This document shows positions 1 to 10,995 of a stretch of DNA of 64,000 nucleotides, in pieces. The DNA is from Cognatundibacterium crateris. Lineage in GTDB: Bacteria > Pseudomonadota > Gammaproteobacteria > Burkholderiales > Burkholderiaceae_D. Numbering within the stretch: position 1 is the stretch's first letter; every line of letters begins with the position of its first letter. The stretch lies in contig NZ_JAABOS010000010.1 in the NCBI RefSeq assembly GCF_010078235.1, positions 62,001-126,000 on the forward strand, in the 5' to 3' direction. Both the position numbers and the translations under genes were made by a program. Under the pieces are notes generated by a model. It was not told the origin of the DNA and did no database searches. It saw nothing but the letters and a program-made list of their open reading frames with translations.

Positions 1-2154
<2,154 letters not shown>

Positions 2155-2176
2155 TTGCAACTCAAGGAGAAGCACG

Positions 2177-3424
2177 ATGTCCGTACAGCAGTTACGTATT
2201 AATCAGGAACGTTTGTGGCAATCGCTGATGGAACTGGCGCAGATCGGTGCGACTGAAAAAGGCGGCGTAAAACGGCTGGCGCTGACCGATCTGGATAAAC
2301 AGGGCCGTGATCTGGTGGTGTCCTGGGGCCGTGCCGCCGGACTCAGTATTACTATCGATCAGATCGGCAATGTGTTTATGCGGCGCGCGGGGCGCAATCC
2401 GGCACTGCCGCCGGTCATGTCCGGCAGTCATATTGATACCCAGCCGACCGGCGGTAAATTTGATGGCAATTACGGTGTGCTGGCGGCGCTGGAAGTGATA
2501 CGTACCCTGAATGAACATCAGATAGAGACGGAGGCGCCATTGGAAGTGGCGTTCTGGACGAATGAAGAAGGGTCGCGCTTCGTACCGGTGATGATGGGCT
2601 CAGGCGTGTTTTGCGGCGCCTTCAGTCTGGAGCATGCGTATGCCGCGACCGACACCGCCGGACTGAGCGTTAAAGATGAATTACAACGCATCGGCTATCT
2701 GGGTGATCAGGTGCCCGGACAGCATCCTGTCGGCGCTTATTTCGAAGCGCATATCGAGCAGGGACCCGTACTCGAAGATGCAGGAAAAGTCATCGGTGTG
2801 GTTCCTGGTGTGCTGGGTTTATCCTGGTACGATTGCACTGTGACCGGTATGGAGGCGCATGCAGGACCGACGCCTATGGGCTTACGCAAGGATGCCTTGC
2901 AAGTCGCAACCGGCATCATGCAGGAAGTGGTGAATATCGGTAACCGCTATCCGCCTTATGGGCGTGGTACCGTGGGCATGGTGCAGGTGTTTCCCAACAG
3001 CCGTAATGTAATTCCGGGTGAAGTGAAATTCAGCATGGACTTACGCAATGTCACAGCTGAATTACTCGATACCATGCATCAGGAAATTCTGGCCTTTATC
3101 GAACAACGCAGCCGCGAGACTGGTCTGAAAATTCATGCAGAACGGGTTTCGTATTATCCGCCTTGCCCCTTCCATCCCGATTGTGTGGAGGCGGTACGCA
3201 CCGCCACGGCTGCACTTGGATACAGCACGATGGATGTGGTGTCAGGCGCTGGGCATGATGCGATTTACACGGCAAGACTGGCGCCGTCTGGCATGATCTT
3301 TGTGCCCTGCAAAGATGGCATCAGCCACAATGAAATTGAAGATGCTCAGCCTGCGCATCTGGCCGCAGGTTGCAATGTTTTATTGCATGCGATGCTGGCG
3401 AGTGCAGGTGTCGTGCAGGATTAA
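2177..3424 (+). CDS. Hydantoinase/carbamoylase-family amidase (beta-ureidopropionase or N-carbamoyl-L-amino-acid hydrolase)
   Basis: A cytosolic zinc- or manganese-dependent amidohydrolase of the M20 peptidase fold (415 residues) that removes the carbamoyl group from N-carbamoyl-beta-alanine or N-carbamoyl amino acids, giving the amino acid, ammonia and CO2. Visible metal-site motifs are SGSHIDTQPTGGKFDGNYGV (His and Asp), TNEEGSRF (catalytic Glu), HIEQGPVLE and the late GAGHDA. The central dimerisation domain contains the GMEAHAGPTPM motif. The ATG at 2177 is preceded by AAGGAGA at a good distance, 22 bp after the dihydropyrimidinase stop. Operon context favours beta-ureidopropionase in reductive pyrimidine degradation; allantoate amidohydrolase and carbamoyl-amino-acid hydrolase have the same motifs and cannot be excluded. 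Confidence 0.88.
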   Translation: MSVQQLRINQERLWQSLMELAQIGATEKGGVKRLALTDLDKQGRDLVVSWGRAAGLSITIDQIGNVFMRRAGRNPALPPVMSGSHIDTQPTGGKFDGNYGVLAALEVIRTLNEHQIETEAPLEVAFWTNEEGSRFVPVMMGSGVFCGAFSLEHAYAATDTAGLSVKDELQRIGYLGDQVPGQHPVGAYFEAHIEQGPVLEDAGKVIGVVPGVLGLSWYDCTVTGMEAHAGPTPMGLRKDALQVATGIMQEVVNIGNRYPPYGRGTVGMVQVFPNSRNVIPGEVKFSMDLRNVTAELLDTMHQEILAFIEQRSRETGLKIHAERVSYYPPCPFHPDCVEAVRTATAALGYSTMDVVSGAGHDAIYTARLAPSGMIFVPCKDGISHNEIEDAQPAHLAAGCNVLLHAMLASAGVVQD

Positions 3425-3443
3425 ACTGCGACCGTGTAAGCAG

Positions 3444-3476
3444 AATCCGCCAATTGTAAGACTGGCGGATTTTTTT
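3444..3476 (+). terminator. Rho-independent terminator of the pyrimidine-degradation operon
   Basis: A 9-bp perfect stem (AATCCGCCA / TGGCGGATT) with a 10-nt loop is followed by a T run, 20 bp after the carbamoylase stop codon. The T run abuts the stop codon of the convergent PaiB-like gene. Confidence 0.9.
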
Positions 3477-4113
3477 ATGCGCCAAATAATTGTTGTTCCG
3501 TGATATGCGCCAGTGCCTGTGCTGCGCTGTCGTTTTGTTCACGCAAACCAGCGGCGATATTGCTGCGGTTTTGCACCGACTTATTCTGGCTGGTTTTCCA
3601 TTTTCCTGTGATACGTTCCACTGGAATTTCTATACCGACTATCATTTCCATCAGTGTCTGTATGTAATCAGCTGGTGCATCACTGACGCGCCAGGGATGA
3701 CTGCGTTGCGCTTCAAAGTAATCGGTCAGTTGCTCCAGTATCTGCAGGAAAGCAGGCTTGTCATCGACGGTTTGCAGCTTGCCATGCACATGCACCACGG
3801 CGTAGTTATAAGTCGGCACCACCGCGCCGCTTTGCTGCTTTTCTTCATACCAGGCTGGCGTGATATACGCATGCGGCCCCTGAAACACCACCATGACTTC
3901 GCCCTGCTGCTGCCAGACCGGATTGGCACGCGCTACATGTGCGATCAGCCTGCCTTGCGGATGGATGGCATCAGCTGGCAGCATCAGCATAGGAATATGA
4001 TCTGCAGTCAAACCCTGATCGCTGTGGCTGACCAGGCAGCCCAGCGGGTAAGTGCGTATCAATGCGTGCAATACTTCAGGCCGGTTTTCGTTGAAGGCAG
4101 CTGGCATATACAT
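3475..4113 (-). CDS. PaiB-like FMN-binding negative transcriptional regulator
   Basis: A 212-residue protein of the PaiB/FMN-binding split-barrel family. In Bacillus PaiB is a repressor linked to sporulation and protease genes; in proteobacteria its role is mostly unproven. Visible family features are the N-terminus MYMPAAFNENRPEVLHALI, the core YPLGCLVSH...DHIPMLM, HVARANPVWQ, the VVFQGPHAYITPAWY motif and the NYAVVHVHGKL strand, ending in KTSQNKS. The ATG at 4113 is chosen because the family starts with MY(T/M)PAAF and AGGAG lies 12 nt upstream; a longer reading to 4191 adds 26 residues that do not fit. It is a single gene, convergent with the pyrimidine operon. Stress or flavin sensing is inference. 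Confidence 0.85.
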   Translation of the reverse strand: MYMPAAFNENRPEVLHALIRTYPLGCLVSHSDQGLTADHIPMLMLPADAIHPQGRLIAHVARANPVWQQQGEVMVVFQGPHAYITPAWYEEKQQSGAVVPTYNYAVVHVHGKLQTVDDKPAFLQILEQLTDYFEAQRSHPWRVSDAPADYIQTLMEMIVGIEIPVERITGKWKTSQNKSVQNRSNIAAGLREQNDSAAQALAHITEQQLFGA

Positions 4114-4872
4114 AGTGTTGAAGGGCTCCTGATTGACGTGGTATGGATAGGTGTTTGGTGCTGAAAAAAATAGCTGCTGCCTAAGCATCATGCCATGAAT
4201 TGCTGACTGTTTGCGATACAGATGTAGCGCTTTTTCCGGGAATGTGTGTTTGCCACAAACTGCGCCGGAAGCAAATGATTATTGCGACCGGCACAGCAGC
4301 TTGTCAGCCATGATAAAGGCCTAAGTCAGGAGGCGTGCGCTGCGATACAGCGCGACGATGCGTGATCAGCGGGTTAGTGTAGGGATGCCCGTCGGGGAAA
4401 CATCCAGCGGTGGCCTGTATGCTTACTGGCTGCCACCGGTGGACGCGCGGCCAGTCAAGCGAGCCTTAGTCGTAGCGTGACAAAACCATCGCGGCGCGCA
4501 GCAACAGCTGTGTCTGCCTGCTGCTTGCAGAGGCGGACTTGCTCAGGTGTGCTCGAGGTGCAAAGTATGCTTACGCTACGCATCATGAAATGATCAGTTT
4601 GGTGTTTGGGTGGAGCCTGATGTCCTGTTTTACCAGGGACATCGTTGTACTAAGTATTGTATGTATTGCGTGCTGCTGATTAGGAATCAGCCTGGCTGTT
4701 GCAGATGTAGCGAGGATAGAGCTGTTAGCCTTAGCTGTAGCCCTGGTGTTAGCATCGATGCGGCCTGACGCCCGGCAGTCTGAGCTGCGGTGCGCTTGTT
4801 GCATGTGGCGACATGATGGATGTGAGAGTTCATAGCCCTGACTGTATATGCTGAGCTTGTAAGTCGTCAAGT
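4114..4872. other. Long intergenic region with several hairpins, no convincing gene
   Basis: About 760 bases between two leftward genes hold no long reading frame with a ribosome site or family motif. There are consecutive hairpins: GCGCTG/CAGCGC (4337-4342 with 4348-4353), GGATG/CATCC with an inner CCC/GGG (4383-4405), and CGGTGGC/GCCACCG (4408-4414 with 4432-4438). A 31-codon frame (4385-4480) overlaps the hairpins but has no ribosome site. The stretch could hold an uncharacterised structured RNA or the remains of a lost gene. I could not match it to RNase P, tmRNA, 6S RNA or a cobalamin riboswitch. Confidence 0.45.
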
Positions 4873-4907
4873 AAAAAAACAGCCACTTCGTTTCAGAAAG
4901 TGGCTGT
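4873..4907 (-). terminator. Rho-independent terminator of the M13 peptidase gene
   Basis: On the minus strand a 10-bp stem (ACAGCCACTT / AAGTGGCTGT) is followed by seven T residues, about 50 bp after the stop codon of the M13 peptidase gene. Confidence 0.88.
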
Positions 4908-4953
4908 CCGGTTTGTCTTGCTCAATGCTGCTGCATTCAGCAGAACATGCTGA

Positions 4954-7020
4954 TTACCAGATGGTGATGCGTTTTTCCGGCGCGACGTACATCTTATCGC
5001 CTTCTTTAACGCCGAACGCGGAATAGAAGCCGGGGATGTTGGTCAGCGGTGCATTGCCACGAACTGAAGCCGGTGAATGCGGATCGGTATTGAGCAGGCG
5101 GATCGCCTCTGCATCACGTGCTTTACCGCGCCAGACTTGTGCCCAGCCCATGAACAGGCGTTGTTCGCCGCTATAGCCATCGATCACCGGCGCAGGTTTG
5201 CCGCCCAGCGAAATCAGATAGGCTTTATAGGCGATAGACAGACCGGAGTTATCGGCGATGTTTTCACCCAGCGTCAGCGCGCCATTCACGTTGTAACCAG
5301 GCAGCGGGCTGTACGCATTGTATTGCGCGATCATCGCTGTGGTCAGTTTGCCGAAGTTAGCTTTATCCTCTTTGCTCCACCAGTCGCGCAGATTGCCGTC
5401 GCCGTCAGACTGGCTGCCGGAGTCATCAAAACCGTGGCTGATTTCATGGCCGATTACCGCACCGATACCACCGTAATTGACCGCATCATCCGCTGCCGGA
5501 TTGAAGAAAGGCGGTTGCAGGATAGCAGCCGGGAACACGATTTCATTCTGACGCGAGTTGTAATATGCATTCACGGTTTGCGGGCTCATGCCCCATTCTT
5601 TACGGTCTACCGGCTGACCCAGTTTCGCGAGCTGACGTTGATAGCCATGTTCGCGACCGCGTATCACATTACCAACCAGATCATCTTTTTTGATGTTCAG
5701 CTTGCTGTAATCACGCCAGACATCCGGGTAACCTATCTTAGGGGTGAACTTAGACAGTTTGGTGAGCGCTTCTTTCTTGGTTTCCGGGCTCATCCATTCC
5801 AGCGTTTCTATGCTTTGACGGTAAGCCTCGATCAGATTGGCGACCAGCTTTTCCATGCGTGCCTTGTTTTCAGGCGGGAAGTGTTTTTCCACATAGATTT
5901 TGCCCAGCGCTTCAGACAGACTTTCTTCTACACGAGATACACCACGCTTCCAGCGCGGCTGATTTTCTGGAATGCCGCGCAGCGTCACGCTGGAAAACGC
6001 GAAATCTTCATCCACAAAACGCTTGGACAGCAAATGCGCATAGCTGCTCAGCACTTTCCATTTGTAATAACTTTTCCAGGTAGCCAGTGTTGTGTCTTCC
6101 TGCACTTTGGATAAGGCAGTGAAGAAACTTGGATGGCGCACGATCACATAATCGACTTTTTTGCCTACACCCGTGCCTTCAAAATAGCGGGTCCAGTTAA
6201 AGCCCGGCATCAGCTCAGTCAGTTTGCTGACTTCGACTTTGTTATAGGTTTTGACTGGGTTGCGGTTTTCCACCTTAGTCCACTGAATTTTTGCGATCGC
6301 GGTTTCCAGCGCGAGTATGGATGCCGCTGCCTGGGCGGCGTCTTTCTCGCCGCTCATGCCCAGCATTTTTTCTACGTGCTTCAGATACGCTTCTCGGAAG
6401 CCCTTCAGCTTGGCGTCGTCGTCCTTCAGGTAGTAATCACGGTCTGGTAAGCCCAGGCCGCCCTGACTGATATAGACCGCGTATTTGGCGGAATCGCGTG
6501 CATCCTGCGCCACGCCGGATTGCACGGGTAAAGACACGCCCAGGTGTGCCAGTTGCGCGATCAGCGCTGGCAAATCTTCTTTGCGGCTGACTTTATCGAT
6601 CTGGCTGAAGATTGCTTTGAGTGGTTGTATATCCAGTTTGTCGGCACGTGCTTCATTCATGAAGCTGTTATACAGATCGGCGATTTTTTGTTCATTGCTG
6701 CCGGCTTTCAAATGCTTGTCCGCAGCCAGTGCAGTGATAATTGCATGCGAGCTTTGTTCAGACAGATCGCGCAACTGATCGAAAGAGCCGAAGCGTGCAC
6801 GGTCAGCCGGAATGTCTGCCGTTGCCAGCCATTTGCCCGACATGAATTTGAAAAAGTCATCCTGAGGCCGTACGCTGCTGTCTATCCATTGCAAATCAAT
6901 GCCGGATTGCGGGGCGGCCTGTTTGGCTACGGCAGCCGGTGCATTGTTAGCTGGCGCGGCGCTGGCGGGCAGTGCGTGAAATGCAGAAGCGAGTGCGAGA
7001 CTCAGCAAGGTAAGACGCAT
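4954..7020 (-). CDS. M13-family (neprilysin/PepO-like) zinc metallopeptidase, secreted
   Basis: An endopeptidase that cleaves oligopeptides, expected in the periplasm. The 688-residue product starts with a clear signal peptide (hydrophobic core LLSLALASAFHAL, cleavage after ASAA). The N-terminal domain of M13 begins with the typical ...DDFFKFMSGKWLATADIP stretch. The catalytic domain shows NAYYNSRQNEIVFPAAILQPPF, the zinc motif HEISH (H525, E526, H529, followed by GFDDSG) and the third ligand in ENIADNSG (E586), as in family M13. It ends in a hydrophobic/aromatic residue as expected (KRITIW). It is transcribed alone, divergently from an M64-type secreted peptidase, so the two may share a regulatory region and a role in extracellular or periplasmic protein use. 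Confidence 0.93.
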   Translation of the reverse strand: MRLTLLSLALASAFHALPASAAPANNAPAAVAKQAAPQSGIDLQWIDSSVRPQDDFFKFMSGKWLATADIPADRARFGSFDQLRDLSEQSSHAIITALAADKHLKAGSNEQKIADLYNSFMNEARADKLDIQPLKAIFSQIDKVSRKEDLPALIAQLAHLGVSLPVQSGVAQDARDSAKYAVYISQGGLGLPDRDYYLKDDDAKLKGFREAYLKHVEKMLGMSGEKDAAQAAASILALETAIAKIQWTKVENRNPVKTYNKVEVSKLTELMPGFNWTRYFEGTGVGKKVDYVIVRHPSFFTALSKVQEDTTLATWKSYYKWKVLSSYAHLLSKRFVDEDFAFSSVTLRGIPENQPRWKRGVSRVEESLSEALGKIYVEKHFPPENKARMEKLVANLIEAYRQSIETLEWMSPETKKEALTKLSKFTPKIGYPDVWRDYSKLNIKKDDLVGNVIRGREHGYQRQLAKLGQPVDRKEWGMSPQTVNAYYNSRQNEIVFPAAILQPPFFNPAADDAVNYGGIGAVIGHEISHGFDDSGSQSDGDGNLRDWWSKEDKANFGKLTTAMIAQYNAYSPLPGYNVNGALTLGENIADNSGLSIAYKAYLISLGGKPAPVIDGYSGEQRLFMGWAQVWRGKARDAEAIRLLNTDPHSPASVRGNAPLTNIPGFYSAFGVKEGDKMYVAPEKRITIW

Positions 7021-7352
7021 AAGAATATCCTTAAAAAATTGAGTGGCTGTTCAGCTGGATGCGCCTTATGTGGCGCATTTTGTGGCGCTGTGATTGGTAC
7101 TGACTACAAAGAACAGGCTGCTTGGAATCAGTGTAACGATGAAAAGTTCAGCACTACACACTGAAATTGAAAATTTTTTTGCGTATGTCTGATTCTGTGT
7201 ACATCCACGGTGAACCATGGCGCTACAATGCGATCTTCCGAAATCTTGCTAAATAATTTTGCGCAGCGATGTTTTCCTACGCTACGACCAGAATTTTTGT
7301 CCAAATCAGCAAGCATTCAGCAAAGGATTCCTCTCTTTTTTTGTGAGTGTTT
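7021..7352. other. Divergent intergenic region between two secreted peptidase genes
   Basis: These 332 bases separate the start codons of the M13 and M64 peptidase genes and must hold both promoters. The half next to the M64 gene is AT-rich, with a possible -10 (TACAAT near 7224). No clear -35 partner or operator palindrome was found. Confidence 0.5.
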
Positions 7353-8783
7353 ATGAAAAAATTTTTCCAATTAATGAGCCTGGCAGCTTGTCTGAGCACG
7401 GCTGCCATCAGCAGCGCACTGGCGGCGTCTGCCCCGGCTACCCCAGCTACAGTAAGGGTCGATTATCAGCATAGTGGCGATGCCAAGTCTGAACAGTATG
7501 CGATAGAGCGTGTATTGATTGAGCCTTTGCCGTGGCCGGGCAATCTGGAGAAGCGCATCGATCAGACCAATCGTGGGGTAAATAAATTTGAGGTGCGCGA
7601 CGCTGCCAGCGGTGAATTGCTGTATTCACGCGGCTTTTCCACTATTTTCGGTGAATGGCAGAGTACCGATGAAGCGGCGAAACTCAAACGTAGTTTTCAG
7701 GAATCCCTGCGTTTTCCTAAACCTGAAAAACCAGTCACCGTCAGCGTACTCAAGCGTGACGAGAGCAATCGCTTTGTGCCGGTATGGAGTGTGAATGTCG
7801 ATACGGATGCGCAGGATGTAATTAAAAAACAGCCAGACAGCGGCTTAAAACCGATACCTGTTCACGTCAGCGGTGCGTCCGCGGATAAGGTGGATTTGCT
7901 GATTATGGGCGATGGTTATACCCAGCAGGAAATGGCGAAGTTTGAAGCAGACGCACGCCGTCTGGCCAAGCATTTGTTCACCGTCACGCCATTTAAAGAA
8001 CGCGAAAACGATTTCAATATCTGGGCTATCGCTGTACCTACCCCGCAAAGCGGCGTATCGCGCCCATCGACTGGTGTGTATCACGCTTCGGCTTTGGGTG
8101 CGCGTTACGATGTGTTTGGCAGCGAACGCTATATCCTGACGCTGGATAATCAGGCTTTGCGCAGCATCGCGCAAAATGCGCCGTATGAATTTATCGAAAT
8201 TCTGGTCAACAACCAGACCTACGGCGGTGGTGGGATTTTTGGTCAGTTCAGTACCGCAGCTGCTGGCAGCGACTGGTCGAATTACTTGTTTGTGCATGAG
8301 TTCGGCCATCATTTCGCGGGTCTGGCCGATGAATACTATACCTCGCCGGTTGCCTATCAGAGTACGGGATTGCGTAATGAACCCTGGGAACCGAATGTGA
8401 CCGCGATGAAAGATCCGGCGCAACTCAAGTGGAAGCAGTATCTGCAAGCAGCTACACCATTGCCGACCCCTTGGCCTAAGCAGGTGTATGACGAGGCATC
8501 GCGCGCTTATCAGAAAAAACGCGCTGAATTGCGCGCTGCCAACCGGCCCGAATCGGAAATGAATGCCTTGTTTAAAACCGACCTGGCTAAATCGACACAG
8601 TTACTCAATAGCGCGCCACACCGCCATACCATAGGCGCATTTGAAGGCGCTAACTATGAGTCGACAGGTTACTACCGGCCTGAAATGCAATGCATTATGT
8701 TTGATCGCAGTGAGAAATTCTGTGCAGTCTGCCGCGACGCGGTGACAGCGATGATAGACCTCTACGTACCGGCCAAACCCTGA
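7353..8783 (+). CDS. M64-family metallopeptidase, secreted
   Basis: A putative secreted zinc endopeptidase of the IgA-peptidase M64 family (476 residues). It has a signal peptide (MKKFFQLMSLAACLSTAAIS, cleavage near ALA). An N-terminal beta domain of about 170 residues is followed by the catalytic domain, which opens with VDLLIMGDGYTQQEMAKF and carries the zinc motif HEFGHHFAGLADEYY (H315, E316, H319). A downstream CIMFDRSEKFCAVC segment supplies cysteines often seen late in this family. The ATG at 7353 is preferred; a GTG two codons earlier gives MFMKK and cannot be ruled out because neither has a strong ribosome site. Natural substrates of environmental M64 enzymes are unknown; the IgA name comes from the Clostridium ramosum enzyme and should not be taken as function here. 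Confidence 0.88.
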   Translation: MKKFFQLMSLAACLSTAAISSALAASAPATPATVRVDYQHSGDAKSEQYAIERVLIEPLPWPGNLEKRIDQTNRGVNKFEVRDAASGELLYSRGFSTIFGEWQSTDEAAKLKRSFQESLRFPKPEKPVTVSVLKRDESNRFVPVWSVNVDTDAQDVIKKQPDSGLKPIPVHVSGASADKVDLLIMGDGYTQQEMAKFEADARRLAKHLFTVTPFKERENDFNIWAIAVPTPQSGVSRPSTGVYHASALGARYDVFGSERYILTLDNQALRSIAQNAPYEFIEILVNNQTYGGGGIFGQFSTAAAGSDWSNYLFVHEFGHHFAGLADEYYTSPVAYQSTGLRNEPWEPNVTAMKDPAQLKWKQYLQAATPLPTPWPKQVYDEASRAYQKKRAELRAANRPESEMNALFKTDLAKSTQLLNSAPHRHTIGAFEGANYESTGYYRPEMQCIMFDRSEKFCAVCRDAVTAMIDLYVPAKP

Positions 8784-8793
8784 GTACTATCGT

Positions 8794-8834
8794 GAAAAAA
8801 AATCCCGGAAGATCTGATCTTCCGGGATTTTTTT
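8794..8834. terminator. Bidirectional Rho-independent terminator between M64 peptidase and lgt
   Basis: A 14-bp perfect palindromic stem (AATCCCGGAAGATC and its complement, 8801-8814 with 8816-8829) is flanked by an A run on the left and a T run on the right. It therefore serves both convergent genes. Confidence 0.93.
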
Positions 8835-8846
8835 ATCTGCTTCAGC

Positions 8847-9656
8847 TTAGGCAGGCTTGCTGACGGCAGGTGCGTTACGATAGGCCAGCAGCATTAAGAT
8901 GCCACCTACGATGATCATAGGGAAGGACAGCATTTGCCCGGCCGAGATCGTGAGGCCAAGTACATGCACTTCATAGTCCGGGGTGCGGAAGTATTCAGTC
9001 AGGAAGCGTGTGCAGCCATACAGGATGACATACAGCGAACCAACCGCCAGACGTGGGCGCGCTTTGCTGGCAAACCACCACAGGATGAAGAACACCAGTA
9101 CGCCATCGACCAGCGCCTGGTAAATCGGCGAAGGGTGTACCGGTAATGCCTGTCCGGGCCAGATCATGGCCCATGGCAGATCCGGGCTGGCCAGACGGCC
9201 GGGTAATTCGTGATTGATGAAGTTTCCGATACGGCCAGCCGCATAACCGAGCGGCACCAGCGGTGCAATAAAATCATACACATCGGCTAAATGCATATTG
9301 GTGCGGCGCGCCCACAGTGCCATCGCAATCAGCACACCCAGGAAACCGCCATGGAAAGACATGCCGCCTTTCCAGACCATCAAAATTTCCAGCGGATGTT
9401 CCAGGTAATACGGCAGGCCGTAAAACAGTACTTCACCCAGCCTGCCGCCGAGCACCACCCCGAGGACACCGTAAAACAGCATGTCATCGATATGCTCGCG
9501 GGTCCAGCCTTTGGCTGCGACATGCGGCAGCCGCAGCCGGTAACGTCCGAGCAGTATGAATTGGGTGAAGGCAACCAGATACATCAGGCCATACCAGTGA
9601 ATTTTGAGCGGGCCCAGTGCGAAGGCAACCGGATCAGGATTTGGGTGTATCAACAT
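8847..9656 (-). CDS. lgt: Prolipoprotein diacylglyceryl transferase
   Basis: The inner-membrane enzyme that moves diacylglycerol from phosphatidylglycerol to the lipobox cysteine of prelipoproteins, the first step of lipoprotein maturation. The 269-residue product has seven hydrophobic segments, starts MLIHPNPDPVAFALGP as Lgt usually does, and shows the hallmark GRIGNFINHELPGR signature (R142-H149 region) and the MSFHGGFLG segment with the essential His (H103). The C-terminal GCTRFLTEYFRTPD is also conserved. It is the only gene between a bidirectional terminator and the LysR gene, and serves lipoproteins such as the glycine-zipper protein at the end of the window. Confidence 0.97.
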   Translation of the reverse strand: MLIHPNPDPVAFALGPLKIHWYGLMYLVAFTQFILLGRYRLRLPHVAAKGWTREHIDDMLFYGVLGVVLGGRLGEVLFYGLPYYLEHPLEILMVWKGGMSFHGGFLGVLIAMALWARRTNMHLADVYDFIAPLVPLGYAAGRIGNFINHELPGRLASPDLPWAMIWPGQALPVHPSPIYQALVDGVLVFFILWWFASKARPRLAVGSLYVILYGCTRFLTEYFRTPDYEVHVLGLTISAGQMLSFPMIIVGGILMLLAYRNAPAVSKPA

Positions 9657-9724
9657 AATGGCTAATCAGTTTCAGTGTGAAGATAAGGACAGGGGGCTGC
9701 TAGCGCAAACACAGCTCAGCCCTG

Positions 9725-10630
9725 TCAGACATAGGTATCGGATAACTGTAAAAAAGCGGCCAGCGCGGCTGAGTGATTATCTTTACGCCAGGCGATGCCG
9801 ATTTCCACTTGTGGCACCTCGTCCAGCAAGGCATGGTAGACCACGCCGGGCCGCTTTAAGTTCGCGACGGATTGTGGCACAAGTGCGATTCCCATGCCAG
9901 CGGAAACCAGTCCGACTATGGTTTGCATCTGTATCGCCTCTTGCCCTATCACCGGCGTCAGGCCAGCCTGTGCAAAGCAGCTGAGTATCGAATCATGTAA
10001 AGCCGGTGCGATACGACGCGGGAACAGGATGATTTCCTGACCCGCACATTGCGCCAGTTGTACCGGTCCTGGCGGCAGCAACTGGTCTGGTGCAGCCAGT
10101 ATCAGGGCTTCGTTCAGTATTTTGCGGTAATGTAAGTCCGTTTGCAGATGTTCAGGCAGCGGTGGAATCAGAAAACCCGCATCAATTTCACCGGCTTCCA
10201 GCGCCTGTAGCTGCACATCCGTGGTCGCTTCGCGCAGCGCAATTCGTATCCCGGGTGATTGTGTGCGGTATTGCCTGAGTAGTGGCGGCAGCACGCTGTA
10301 ATCGGCAATCGACACAAAGGCCAGACTTAGCTGACCCAGGGTTCCGGCAGCATAGCCTTGCATGAGTTCAGGCAGGTACTGTGCCTGTTGCAGTAGCTTC
10401 TGTGCTTCCGGAATCAGCGCATTACCAGCCGCCGTCAGACTGATCTGGCGCGTGCTGCGTATGAACAGCGCGGCACCCAGCGTTTGCTCCAGTGCCTGTA
10501 TCGCTTGCGACAAAGGTGGCTGGGTCATGTGCAGGCGTTGTGCGGCTCGGCCAAAGTGTAGTTCTTCGGCCACGGCCAAAAAATAGCGTAATTGTCTGAG
10601 TTCGGGAAGTTTGTGATCTGCGGATGTCAT
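9725..10630 (-). CDS. LysR-family transcriptional regulator
   Basis: A DNA-binding activator/repressor of about 301 residues. The N-terminal winged helix-turn-helix reads ELRQLRYFLAVAEELHFGRA, then LHMTQPPLSQAIQALEQ, of the CatR/BenM/AlsR type. The C-terminal half is a periplasmic-binding-protein-like effector domain. The ATG at 10630 is chosen because it places the helix-turn-helix at the usual distance; a start at 10657 adds nine residues and neither has a clear ribosome site. Both neighbours run in the same direction (Trp-rich gene upstream, lgt downstream), so the usual divergent target gene is missing and its regulon cannot be inferred from context. Confidence 0.88.
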   Translation of the reverse strand: MTSADHKLPELRQLRYFLAVAEELHFGRAAQRLHMTQPPLSQAIQALEQTLGAALFIRSTRQISLTAAGNALIPEAQKLLQQAQYLPELMQGYAAGTLGQLSLAFVSIADYSVLPPLLRQYRTQSPGIRIALREATTDVQLQALEAGEIDAGFLIPPLPEHLQTDLHYRKILNEALILAAPDQLLPPGPVQLAQCAGQEIILFPRRIAPALHDSILSCFAQAGLTPVIGQEAIQMQTIVGLVSAGMGIALVPQSVANLKRPGVVYHALLDEVPQVEIGIAWRKDNHSAALAAFLQLSDTYV

Positions 10631-10675
10631 AAGCGTCAAAAAGCCGTTGGTACGCATCGGCTTTTGATGGCAGCC

Positions 10676-10909
10676 TTACTGTCGGCCAGTCTTTTTATCG
10701 AAAGTTCGCTTGATACGCTCTTGCTTCATTTTCTCATAGTGCGCACTGTCCTGGCGTTTATCCAGTCCAAAGAAACGCTCGAAAAATTCAAACCAAAGGA
10801 AGGCAAATCCAGCGAGTCCGACTATCCACCACCACGACATAGCGGCGAAAATGGAGACTTCAGCCAACTTTAACACCACTAACAAAATCAGAGGAATGAT
10901 GAGCAGCAT
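10676..10909 (-). CDS. Small Trp-rich inner-membrane protein (TIGR04438-like)
   Basis: A 77-residue protein with a first hydrophobic helix (MLLIIPLILLVVLKL), a second helix containing MSWWWIVGLAGFAFLWFEFFERFFG, and a basic soluble tail with Lys/Arg pairs. This matches the short Trp-rich family found almost only in Burkholderiales, whose function is unknown. AAAGGA lies 9 nt before the ATG. It precedes the LysR gene in the same direction and is divergent from the cytochrome c gene. It is useful as a taxonomic marker. Confidence 0.8.
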   Translation of the reverse strand: MLLIIPLILLVVLKLAEVSIFAAMSWWWIVGLAGFAFLWFEFFERFFGLDKRQDSAHYEKMKQERIKRTFDKKTGRQ

Positions 10910-10995
10910 AGAACCGTATCCTTTAGTTAAAGCACACCGTCAGACAGTCGACGTAATGTGTGAAGAGTAAAGCGGTATTTGTAACAGGTCAACAC

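Noticed and set aside
3490-4164. A 224-codon plus-strand frame opposite the PaiB-like gene
   Set aside because: The minus strand has conserved PaiB motifs and a ribosome site; the plus frame has an antisense-type composition.
4330-4560. Possible cobalamin riboswitch, RNase P RNA, tmRNA or 6S RNA
   Set aside because: Conserved core sequences of these RNAs could not be found on reading; only generic hairpins are present.
4583-4870. A 95-codon minus-strand frame in the long intergenic region
   Set aside because: Composition (Ser, His, Thr, Ala) and absence of a ribosome site or motif make it a chance frame.
5077-6114. A 345-codon plus-strand frame opposite the M13 peptidase
   Set aside because: The minus strand has the HEISH and ENIADNSG zinc motifs and signal peptide; the plus frame shows no protein family.
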